Below the pieces are notes generated by a model that saw nothing but the letters and a program-made list of their open reading frames with translations, did not search any database and was not told the DNA's origin. Made by a program: the position numbers and the translations under genes. Positions 24,143 through 34,800 of a DNA stretch of 64,000 nt are shown piece by piece; the first letter of the stretch is position 1, and the number at the start of each line of letters is the position of its first letter. Source of the stretch: Henckelia pumila (taxonomy: Eukaryota; Streptophyta; Magnoliopsida; Lamiales; Gesneriaceae); the NCBI RefSeq assembly GCF_033568475.1, contig NC_133120.1, positions 81,382,151 through 81,446,150 of the forward strand. The letters run 5' to 3'.

Positions 24143-27100
24143 GTACCAAAAGCTGATATTCAATGTCATATGATTTATACTGCTTTGAGAACTAATGTTT
24201 CAGGTGCATGGTACTTTGATAGCGGTAGCTCTCATCACATGACAGGTTCCAAAAAGTTTTTCACTGACTATGTTGAACAGAAAAGTGGAAAAGTAACCTA
24301 TGGTGAAGGTTCAAAGGGAAACATTGTTGGAAAAGGAACTCTGGATGTTGCTGGTCTGCCCAAGCTTCGCAATGTGCTTCATGTTGAAGGATTAACCGCA
24401 AATCTAATAAGCATAAGCCAACTTTGTGATGATAATTTGCATGTGCAATTTGATAAGAAATTATGCAAAGTTTTTGATGATTCAAATTTGTGTGTCATGA
24501 CAGGTACAAGGTCATCGGATAACTGCTATCAACTCGGAGAAGAGATGGCTTGTAGGCACACAAAATTGAATGAGTTTGATCTATGACATCAAAAATTGGC
24601 TCATGCAAACTTCAAGACTTTAAAGAACTTAAGTAAGTTAGATGCTGTCAGAGGTATGCCTAACTTAAAATCTGGTATTCCATTTGTGTGTGAAGCGTGT
24701 CAGAAAGGAAAGCAGACTAAGGTGTCACACGAGGTGTTTTCAACATCTGTGACAACACGCTGCCTTGAGCTTTTATATATGGACTTGATGGGTCCAATGG
24801 ATGTTGAAAGCTTTGGAAGTAAGAAATATTCTTTTGTTTGTGTGGATGATTTCTCACGATATACTTGGGTAAATTTTCTGAGAGAAAAATCGGACACATT
24901 TGATGCCTTCAAGAAACTGCTCACTAAGATTACGAATCTACATAATCTGAAGGTAATCCGTATTCGCACTGATCATGGTATGGAGTTCGAAAACTCTTCT
25001 TTTGCTAGTCTGTGTGATAAGAAAGGTATTTCTCATGAATTTTCTGCTCCTAAAACTCCACAACAAAATGGAATTGCTGAAAGGAAAAAATAGGACTTTG
25101 CAAGAAATGGCAAGAGTAATGTTGAGTTCGAAAAATATTTCAAAACGTTTTTGGGATGAAGCCTTGAATACTGCATGTCATATTTCAAATAGAGTTTATT
25201 TGAGGAATGGTACTACTATGACATCCTACGAAATTCTCATAGGAAAGAGGCCAAACCTTAAATATTTTCATGTTTTTGGATGTGTATGTCACGTTTTGAA
25301 TGATAGGGATCATCTTGCTAAATTTGATGCAAAAAGTGATAAGTGTATGTTCTTGGGATATTCATCAAATAGCCGAGCCTATAGGATGTATAACTTGAGA
25401 ACAAAGACTATTTTTGAGTCAATTAATGTTCTTTTTATGACTTTGCAGATCTAAAGAAGAAAACAGCTGAGGATGAAGTTAATGATCTGCTGGATAATTC
25501 TGGAAATTTAGATGTTGTCAAAGGAGTGTTGCCAACACCTTCGACAACACCTCCTACAGAAAATCCAGAATCAAAAGTTGAAAAGCCTACAGATGAGAAC
25601 ATTGATGAGAACAGTGAGGTAAATGAAGCTGGAAAGAATGTTCCAAGCAAAATTCAGAAGAATCACCCAACCTCACAGGTCATTGGAGATGTGCATGGAG
25701 ACGTGCAAACTCGGAGGAAAGAGAAAGTGAATTATCGAAAGATGACAGGTTTGTTGTGCATGAGTTCTACATATTCTCAGGTAAGATTTTCTTGTTTTGT
25801 GTCAAACATTGAACCCAAAAAGGTTGAAGAGGCTTTAAAAGACGAGTTTTGGGTCAATGCTATGCATGAAAAGTTAGAACAATTTGTTAGGAATGATGTT
25901 TGGTACTTGGTACCGTGTCCTGCTCATGGTAATGTCATAGGAACTAAATGGATTTTTAAAAATAAAATTGATGAGTCGGGAAATATCATTAGAAATAAAG
26001 CTAGGTTGGTAGCTCAAGGGTATACACAGGTTGAAGGGGTGGATTTTGATGAAACCTTTGCTCCTGTAGCCCGCATTGAGTCAGTCCGACTTTTTCTTGC
26101 TATTTCATGTAATATGGGAATGAAGCTTTATCAAATGGATGTAAAAAATGTCTTTTTGAATGAGATACTAAATGAAGAAGTCTTTGTGAAACAACCTAAG
26201 GGTTTTGAGGATCCAAATCATCTTGACTATGTGTATAAGTTGAAAAAGGCATTGTATGGATTGAAGCAAGCACCACGTGCATGGTATGGGAGACTTACTG
26301 AGTACTTGCTCAATATTGGCTTCAAAAGAGGTGAAGTTGATAAGACTTTGTTTGTGCAAAAGTCTCAAGGTAATATATTAATTTGCCAAATTTATGTGGA
26401 TGATATAATTATTTGTGCTTCAAATGATAAACTTGTTGATGATTTTGTGAAGTGCATGTCGTCTACATTTGAGATGAGCATGGTTGGTGAGTTAACATAT
26501 TTCTTGGGATTGCAAGTGAAACAAATGCATGATGGTATATTTTTGTGTCAAAGCAAGTATGCTAAAAATCTTGTAAAGAAGTTTCTGAATGACAACACTA
26601 AACACATGTGCACACCTATGGGGTCTAATGAAAAACTGTCTAGGGAGGATGTTGCCGAAGGTGTTGACAACACCCTCTACAAAAGCATGATTGGTAGTCT
26701 TTTATATTTAAGTGCTACTAGACCTGATATCATGTATAGTGTTTGTCTGTGTGTTAGATACCAGTCTAACCCAAAAATTACTCACTTGAAGGCCGTAAAA
26801 CGTATACTGAAATATGTGGCTGGAACTTTGAATTTGGGTTTGTGGTACACTAAAGAAACCAATTCGAATTTGGTAGGATTTAGTGATGCTGATTGGGCTG
26901 GGGATTTAGATGAGAGAAAGAGCACTTCGGGAGGATGTATCTACTTGGGGAATAACTTAGTGTCATGATATAGTAAGAAACAAAATTGTGTCTCACTGTC
27001 TACTGCTGAATCTGATTATGTTATGGTTGGTAGTTGTTGCTCACAATTCCTTTGGATGAATCAAATGCTAAATTATTATGGTGTTAAGAGTGATACTCCT

Positions 27101-27334
27101 ATTGTGTACTGTGATAATTCTAGTGCCATTGATATATCCAAAAATCCAGTACAACACTATCGAACCAAACACATTGACATTAAACATCACTTCATTCGAT
27201 ATTTGGTCGAGAAAAGCATGATCCTAATTGAGTTTGTTGGAACTAATAACTAATTAGCTGATATATTCACAAAAGCTTTGGATTTCGAGAGATTTTCCTG
27301 TCTAAGGAAGTCTCTCAGTATGTGTGCATTATAG
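24143..27334 (+). pseudogene. Sirevirus pol: protease, integrase, reverse transcriptase, RNase H (broken)
   Basis: Continuing in the gag frame are aspartic protease (FDSGSSHHMTG, about 24215), the integrase zinc domain (HANFKTL...CEACQKGK), the integrase core (first Asp in LLYMDLMGP, second in RTDHGMEF, Glu in NGIAERK), reverse transcriptase (ARLVAQGYTQ, QMDVKNVFLN, YVDDII) and RNase H (SDADWAGD, YCDNSSAI). Breaks: TGA at 24584 and at 26966 and TAA at 27251, each one transition from the Trp or Gln expected there; one extra A in the A-run 25085-25090; one missing base near 25436, which restores the frame. The natural end is the TAG at 27332. The gene cannot make a full-length product, so the copy depends on other elements. 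Confidence 0.92.
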
Positions 27335-27382
27335 ACAGAACCGAGATATTGTCTGCATTATAGACAGAACCGAGATGTTGTC
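27326..27382 (+). repeat. 29-bp tandem duplication at the pol stop codon
   Basis: Two near-identical units beginning GCATTATAGACAGAACCGAG stand head to tail, so the pol stop codon region is duplicated. The second unit runs straight into a copy of the palindromic motif. Confidence 0.88.
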
Positions 27383-28401
27383 AGGAGTGTTGCCAATACC
27401 CTGTGACAACACCTTTTCATGCATGTGCATTTTTAGGATCTTAGGCATACTGCATTCATGCATTCATTCTGTTTTGAGATGTGGTTGATACTTTGTAACC
27501 ATTGACTAGTTTTCACTCAGGATTCTCATAAAAAATTTTTACAACTTAATGTGGATTAATCAAAGAAGAGTTCTGACTTTGTCACGAAGTAGTGGAGGGA
27601 CGTTCGTATATTCCATGATCTTGTCCCAAGTGAAAAGTGACTTTGTAAATTTAGAATAACAAAAGAAAAAAAATGATGAAGCTTGAATTGAATCAATCAT
27701 CAAATTTGATTGATAATCAGAAGCAAATGAAAAAAGCTATCTAAAGGGGTCCATTTGAAGATCGTTCCTTTAGTGTGCAGACTACCACTTCTGCAAAAAT
27801 AATAAATTGGATATAATAATTTTTCTGAATCCTGAAGTGCTGCTGGGAGATGTTGCCAACATCGTGGATAACACCTCATGTGTCAACATTTATTTGCGCA
27901 TTGTTTTTCGTTTTAATTTTTTTTTGTCACACTTTGTTTTAGACATAATTAAGTCATGCATATTTTTTTTGTGAATATACTAAGACAAAATGTTAAAAAT
28001 TCTGATCGAACAAAATTTGTGAGTTTTGCCCTATCATCTGAATTTTTGAATTTGAATGTGATTGGATTTTGGTTCAGTGGTGTTATATTCTGATGAGTAG
28101 TTATATTTGGAAATATTTGGTAAGATATTTTGGCCTAGAATATCGGTGAGAATCGAAGAGATTTGGTTCCCTAATTTAATTCAATTTGTTACCGTTTTGG
28201 GAGTGTTACCGTTGAAATTTATTACCGTTAGAGGGGCTGTAATTCGAGTGAGAATAGGAAGGGCTGTGTGTGTGGTATTTATTTGTGTAATTATCTGTTT
28301 TCAGAAATATTCTTATCTTCTTAAACCCTCGAATTTCTCATATCTCTTTGTGCCCCTGTTTTTGATCATTCATCTGTCTTAAATATTTTTCTCGTATACA
28401 A
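27383..28401 (+). other. Non-coding stretch between pol and third ORF of the Sirevirus
   Basis: No credible frame. It carries two palindromic-motif blocks (27374-27413 and 27848-27890) and probably provides the leader or splice acceptor for the third ORF. That role is inferred from the position. Confidence 0.6.
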
Positions 28402-30357
28402 ATGGCAGGAAAGGGTTTTGATCCCCAAGATATTCGTTCTGAGATGGGATATACGGAAGATGCTGCTGAAGGTATCACAACACCTACATCACCACACCCC
28501 GTGGTTGAGCAAGCAATCATTCCTGTTGCCGAGGAACCTGCGCCTCTGGACTCCATCGCTCCAGGAGAGCCTGGCAATGCCATCGATGTAGAGAATTTAC
28601 CAGATATGAGCGTGCTGAATAAGGTGTTTTCCACGAAACCCTTAACTCGTCGTTCCAAGAGACAAGCTGGATATAACCCAGATTACACCGCCTCCAAGCG
28701 ATTCCGTGGGAAGGGTCAACCATCCAGACCTTCACTTGTTGACACCGAATTCTCTTCTGGTGATGCAAGTTCTGATAAGGATTTCAAGCTGGTGCATCAA
28801 AAGAGGGGAAAAGCAAGCGCCATGGAACCATCTGTTCCAACTATCCCCGTGCCATTTGAGTCGTCAAAGAAAGATTCGTCTTCTGAGGATGAATCTACAG
28901 AGTCAGAAACTCAATCTATTGCTGCTGAAAAGAAAGATGCATCTGCATCAATTCCTACTGTTGAGGGACCATCATCTACTGCTCCTCCTGTTCTATCTGA
29001 TGATGAGTAGATTTCAATAGCCTAATTCATGGCTAAGATGAAGAAATCAAAAACCAAGAAGACTGCTGAGGAAGTCCCTGTTCCAGAAGCTGAAGATGAA
29101 CCAGACGAGGAGATGCTCGCTGAATTTGCTGAAAACCGTCCCCAACCTTCTGATAGCTCCAGCTCTGATTCGAGTGAAGATTCAGATGCTGAAAAGGAGT
29201 TGAAAGAAGATTCAGATTCTGATGACTCTGAAGAAGAAGTGGAAGGTGCTGAGGAAGGTGTTGCCGACACCCTGGACAACACCTTGGGTGAAGAATATCG
29301 GGTAAACTCGTCCTACTCATCTACTTTTTATTCCAAGAAAATTGCTGACTGCTGGGATAAGTATTCTGATCGTGAGTTCCTTGAGGAACATAATATTGAT
29401 GTTGAGAGCTATGGAGCTCAGAACATTGTGAGATTTTTCGAGGTAAGGAACATACTGTCTACTGTTACTACTGCTGGTCCTTATTGCAGAGAACTGGTGC
29501 GTGAGTTCTACTGCAATCTCACTGAAGCTGTGAAGGATCCTAGATACATGAAGTATGGGAAATTCTATGTGTGTGGGAAGATCTTCGCCTTCAGCCCTGC
29601 CATTATAAATGGATTTCTTCAAACTCCTGCCTCTGATGATGCTGCTCTGCCTACCACTGATGAGATGACATCTGTCATCACTGGAGGACATGTCACTGTT
29701 TACCCAGCTCATCCTAAGAAATTGTCAGCAGCCAAGCTCACTTATTTTTACTCTGTCCTCCATAAAACTGCTGTGAAGACGTGGACTCCATCCGGAAATT
29801 CCAGTGTGGTTACCAAGCATCAAGCCCCTGTCTTATATGCTATTGGCACTGGAATTGCATTCAACTATGGCCGACTCGTGTTTGACACAGTCATGGCTTT
29901 TGCAGATGGTGCACAACCAACATTGAAGCTGCCGTATCCATCACTCATCTATTCTATGCTGTTGTCTCAAGAGATTGAGAAGGATGATGATGAAGCACTT
30001 ATTGCTCCGGGAGAGTTGCTGAAGATCGCTCCTGCATTGCTCAAGGGAAATAGGAAGATAGACCTTCATTGGTCTGAGTCTGCTGATTACGCAGGTGTTG
30101 TGGCAGGTGCTGCCAATACCTTCTCTGCCACTGCTGTTTTTGTACCTCCCTCTACTGCTCATGATGTTGATCCTGCATTCATACAAGCTCAATTGGTGCA
30201 TGCTGAGCAGAAGATCGCACAAGCAAAGGCTGACCTAGCCTATTATGAAGGGTTAAAGGCTCACTATGAATCACTACTAAGCGGAGCTGGTCCTTCTGAA
30301 CAAAAAAGGGGAGAAAGTGAAGCAGAAGAAGCTGAATTCGAGAGCAATCATTTTTAA
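28402..30357 (+). pseudogene. Sirevirus third ORF (envelope-position, putative plant transposon protein domain), broken
   Basis: Two open stretches, 28402-29010 and 29029-30357, share one frame and are separated only by TAG at 29008 and TAA at 29023. Both are one C-to-T change away from Gln codons, so I read this as one ORF of about 651 codons broken twice. The N-terminal half is acidic and Ser-rich with a basic RRSKR patch. The C-terminal half has a globular domain (REFYCNL, KFYVCGKIFAFSPAIINGFL) like the 'putative plant transposon protein' family, then a coiled coil near the end (about 30170-30290). I see no signal peptide or clear membrane segment, so 'envelope' describes position, not function. 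Two motif copies lie inside the coding region. Confidence 0.75.
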
Positions 30358-30572
30358 TTGTTTCGCAAATTTCTTTTTGGTCTTGCTAGTTTTTTTTTCT
30401 CTTTATTTGTTTAGTTTTTGTTTTTGCTCTGATCCTAATCCTAATCAAAACTGCTTTGTGTGTTAACTCTGATATATTTTGTTTTTGTTTCTCCTTGCAC
30501 TTATGATTTCTGATTTAAGGTGTCATAGCTAGATGTTGCCAACATCTCGAGACAATATCTCTGCATATACTT

Positions 30573-30673
30573 AGGGGAAAATCTATTCAGGGGGAGTTTT
30601 GATTAAGGGGGAGCTTAGTTGATCTGTTAGTGTATTAAATGTGTTTTGTCCAGAAAGGCAAAAAGGGAGAGAT
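30573..30673 (+). other. Repeated polypurine tracts before the 3' LTR
   Basis: GGGGAAAA (about 30574), GGGGGAG (about 30590), AAGGGGGAG (30605-30613) and the proximal AAAAGGGAGAGA (30661-30672) precede the 3' LTR. Multiple such tracts are typical of Sireviruses; the last one abuts the LTR and is the likely plus-strand primer. Confidence 0.8.
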
Positions 30674-31439
30674 TGAAAGGAATATTTTATTCCTAAAAAA
30701 CACCCTAATATAAAAAGATTTTATTTAATATCTTTTGCCTTTCTTGAACATGAATTAATTTTTATTTAAGTGTTTTATTTCATATTGATAAGCTGATTAG
30801 AATCTTTATCATATCATATCTAATACTTATCTTTCCTTATTTTATGTAGATTTGATATGATCAAATAAAAGGAATCCTACGCCTACAAGAAAACATATTG
30901 AAGAAGGATTCTTTGCATATATATGAGATTAGACATCGACGAAAAGAGATTGAATAGAGAGCTTCATATACGTACGTGAGAACTGAAGAACTTCTGAAAC
31001 TTTTCACGATCGTGGTTGCTTGAAGCCGTGAAGAACACTCGAAAATTGTTGATCGAAGAGTGTTTACATCTCACGTGTTTTGGCTTCAAGTTTTTCTCCT
31101 TACTATGTTTTCTTTATTCTATTCCATATAGAATTTTTAGGAGAACTTTTATTCTTTATTTCTCACTTGTATTGAGAAATTGATTTTTACAATAATCACT
31201 AGTTTTAGGGTTTGTAAAACTCTTTGAAAGTTTTTCTAGTGAAGTTTTGCCCTGAGGCGCTGCAAGAGTATTTTATACTCTTGCTTAAATCATTTGAGTC
31301 TATTAAATTGGTTGCTTGTTTATTTTATTTACGCTTTAATTATATTCCGCTGCAAATTACTCAAGGTGTTATAATAAGTGTTGTCAACATCTTGTGACAA
31401 CACCTCAAACTATTTATGTGCAACCCCCATTCCCTTACA
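30674..31439 (+). repeat. 3' LTR of the Sirevirus
   Basis: 766 bp, TGAAAGG...CCCTTACA, paired with 21468-22209. It is followed by the target duplication AAAAT and then by the promoter region of the ORP1-like gene. An outward-reading LTR promoter could influence that gene. Confidence 0.95.
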
Positions 31440-31684
31440 AAAATTATGAATTTGAGTCAAGTGAACTCAGAAACGAAATTTACTCAAAAAAAAATATTGC
31501 GCAAATTTATATTTTTATTTATAAAGTTGCCACCTTGGTTACTTAATTAGTATTGTAAATCAAAACTTTAAGAAGTAATGCATTTGATTTACATTAAAAA
31601 AAACACACACACACATATTTCATCAATTATTATTATTATAAAATGGTTTAAATTCTGGAAACACCCAAAATAAATTGTGTACGG

Positions 31685-31692
31685 TATATAAA
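31685..31692 (+). promoter_or_regulatory. TATA box of the ORP1-like gene
   Basis: TATATAAA lies 189 bp upstream of the ATG and 246 bp downstream of the Sirevirus. This suits a transcription start near 31720 with a leader of about 160 bases. Confidence 0.6.
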
Positions 31693-31880
31693 GTGTAAGT
31701 GCGTCTCAAGTTGCCACGTTTCTCCAACTGCTTCCCCCATTCGAGATATTCTCTGTTCCTTCCTACGAATTCCTGCGTTCCAATCTATGCACTCGCAACA
31801 TCTTCTTCATGTATATATATATATACTCTCTGCCGCCAAGTTTTGGAAAGATTTGACGCGGTTACAGTAATAATCTTAAA

Positions 31881-34800
31881 ATGCACCCATTTTGCTGCAT
31901 TTTGCCATTGTCCATGAGCAACTCCTCCGACGTATCACCGGCCCCATTTCCTCCTTCCGATCCGCAGACCATGAGTCAGGTTTCTGTTATCGAGAAGGGT
32001 CCCACGTTTGGTGCTGCTGCTGCTTCTTTGAATAACATCAACAATCACAATCACATTCAGAATCAGCATACCCGTGAAGTGAAGATGAATGATATAGTTT
32101 GGAACGGGATTTCGGGGATTTTGTATAAATGGGTTAATTATGGGAAAGGGTGGAGGCCTCGATGGTTTGTTTTGCAAGATGGAGTGCTGAGTTACTATAA
32201 GATCCATGGGCCGGATAAGATTGTTCTTAATCCGGAGACCGATAGCGGGTCCAAAGTAATTGGGGAAGATTCATTGAGGAGAATTTCGCGCCAGGATAAT
32301 CATCATTTTCACAACAAGAACGTCAACGGTAGTTCATCTACTAAAGGACGAAACCCTGTTGGTGAAGTTCATCTAAAGGTTTCATCTTTAATTAAATTGT
32401 GTTGGCACTAATGAGTAATTACTAGATGTAACGTGTCTCGTTGTTTACTTTAATATGATCATTTGAAAAGGGAAATTAGTCTGGTTAGTCGAGGATTTAT
32501 GGGAAGATAATGATTTGCTCCCTCTTTGTACTGAAGAATTATTTGCATGTTGCTCTGTAAGCGATGTTTGGGTTCCATTCTCGACCTTTTGGCTTCATTT
32601 AATTTTTTTTAAAATGGTATAGAGTCGTCTTATATGTGTCATAAGCTTTTATGTTCAAGTTAAATTTAAATGAAAAGTTTTATACTTTGAATTAAATTTA
32701 GGATGAAATCGTATGTTTTCTAATACATTTGAAAATGCTATGATGTTGTGTTTACTATAGATTTCTTTCTCTGTAGGTCTCCTCTGTCAAAGAGAGCCGA
32801 TCCGATGACAAGAGATTCTCCATTTTCACTGGTACGAAGAGGCTTCATTTGAGGTCTGAGAGCGGAGAGGACCGAATTGTATGGATGGAGGCATTGCGGG
32901 CTGTGAAGGATATGTTTCCAAGGATGTCTAACGGCGAGTTAATGGCTCCTGTGGACAATGCAGGTATCTCGACAGAAAAATTAAGGCAGAGATTATTGAA
33001 AGCAAATGTGAGTGAGACTGCTATTCAGGATAGCGAGCAGATAGTAAAGAACGAATTTGCAGTGCTACATAATCAATTGATGATATTGAAGCAGAAGCAT
33101 TGGCTCCTCATGGACACGCTGCGCCAGTTAGAGGTACAGTTAAAGATCATTAGAAAAACTCTTTACGGTGACAGCTTATAAATCTTCTCCAAAGAATATA
33201 TAAGCTGAGAAATCACAACATCATGAGTCCATAGTGATAAATGGGAAAGGGACTATCTGTTCTTTTATTCTTAATGGTATACTCTACTTTCTTGACAAGA
33301 TTTGCTTGTTATATTCTGTAGACAGAAAAGGTGGATCTGGAGAACACGGTTATTGATCAGAGCCAAAGACAGATAAAGGAAGTCGGAGCATCCTCGAGAT
33401 CAAGTATGCATCGCCAGAATTTTTGCTAATTTTCTGCTTACATGAGCGAGTAAATTAATCTATGTTGACTTCCTCAATTTTTAAATTTTTTCGCTAAGTT
33501 GATCTCAGTTATTTAGGTTTTCCAGTTGTCTGTTTGTCCCGATCTTTTTAGACTAGTAGTTAGTTATATGAACCAATGTGGTTGTAAAAGATTGTTTAAT
33601 TTGCTGTCAATAAATATTTTCAATAGTACATAGTGAAGGTTTTTGTTGTCTTAAACTTTTGTCTCCATCATTTTGTTGAATGGATTAGATGCTGATAATG
33701 TGGACGTCTCTAGTTTTTCTAGTTTTTTATAGCTTGTTTGTATTTTACGCGCATTGCAACCGCATCTCATTATTGTCTTTGATTCTTCTATTAGAAAGCA
33801 CAACTGAATCTGAGGATGAAAATGAAAAAGTAGATGCTGCAGAGGATGATACGGATGATGAAGACGATACTTTCTTCGACACTAGGGATTTTCTTTCATC
33901 TAACTCTTTTAAAAGCAATGGTTCTGACTTTAGGTCAGTGTCATTTTCATCGGATGAAGATGAACCTTCTGCTTCTGAAGCTTTGGACAATTTTGACCTT
34001 GTCACTCAATTAGCCGAATCAAACTTCCCTCATGTTGAGCGGCGTGAGAAACTGCCAGATCCTGTCGAGAAAGAGAAAGGAGTGAGTTTATGGTCAATGA
34101 TTAAAGATAACATCGGGAAGGATCTTACAAAAGTATGTCTCCCGGTCTACTTCAATGAGCCTCTCTCTTCTCTGCAGAAATGTTTTGAGGATTTGGAATA
34201 TTCATTTCTTATCGATCAAGCTTATGAATTGGGAAAGAAGGTAAGTTCGTGTTCAATATGTTACTTGAGTTTATCATTGTGCTTGGCGGATGAATATTTG
34301 GCCTGTTCCAAAATAAATATACGACCACCTTATACTTATTGGAAACTTTTCAAATAGTTAAACTTAAACCAGAAAGATCAGTTTTTCCATGTGGTAACTC
34401 TACTGGATGGCTTGATTTCGTTGGAACTGGAAGCTTTGAGGGATTCAGGTGGAAGTCGATTTAAAAATATGGTAGCCCAAAAAATAATGGGAAAAAATGC
34501 ATTTATCTTTCTTGACATATTTTGGTTAGTTGCACGTCGCTCGATTTATTAAACATTTCAAATCTATTTCTTGGTGAAATTTAAAAAATTTGCCATCTTG
34601 CTCCAAAGAAGACATTTTTGGTATTTAGACATCAAGCGATTTCTTTGTTGACTGCCCTTACCGGTCATCGAACTAAGACTAAAGTAAAAGATGAAAAAGG
34701 AGTTCTTGGTTACATGTGCAGGCAAGAATCTGGATCTAGAATTGCAGGAACTTCTTTAATTGAAAACAGAAGACAGGGATCGACTTCTGCCATAATATAC

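Larger units (their letters stand above)
22133..31414. repeat. Dispersed palindromic GGTGTTGnCAACACC motif family
   Basis: Related blocks of about 25-45 bp lie at 22133-22176, 23434-23474, 24069-24110, 24719-24759, 25512-25554, 26648-26676, 27374-27413, 27848-27890, 28471-28484, 29242-29285, 30093-30120, 30517-30560 and 31363-31414. The best copies read GGTGTTGnCAACACC followed by a spacer and a half copy GACAACACCT, often preceded by another half copy AAGGTGTTGCC. Copies occur in both LTRs, in gag, integrase, reverse transcriptase and third-ORF coding sequence, and between genes. The reading frame across the motif differs between copies, so it is a DNA- or RNA-level signal. Confidence 0.85.
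21468..31439 (+). mobile_element. Sirevirus-type Ty1/copia retrotransposon, near-complete
   Basis: This 9972-bp element is flanked by perfect 5-bp target duplications AAAAT (21463-21467 and 31440-31444). Order: 5' LTR, initiator-Met primer site, gag, pol (protease, integrase, reverse transcriptase, RNase H; broken), a 1-kb non-coding stretch, a third ORF (broken), several polypurine tracts and the 3' LTR. A third ORF after pol, a large gag and repeated GGGGGAG-type tracts before the 3' LTR are hallmarks of Sireviruses. The two LTRs differ by about 20 substitutions, counted by eye, and two short indels, so the insertion is not recent but not ancient. It now lies immediately upstream of the ORP1-like gene, in the same orientation. 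Confidence 0.95.

Noticed and set aside
28107..28382. Small ORF just before the Sirevirus third ORF
   Set aside because: It has low complexity at its end, no recognisable domain, and lies in the expected non-coding gap.
31881..31911. Second ATG at 31911 as the ORP1 start
   Set aside because: The first ATG gives MHPFCC, the N-terminus characteristic of plant ORP1 proteins, so 31881 is preferred.
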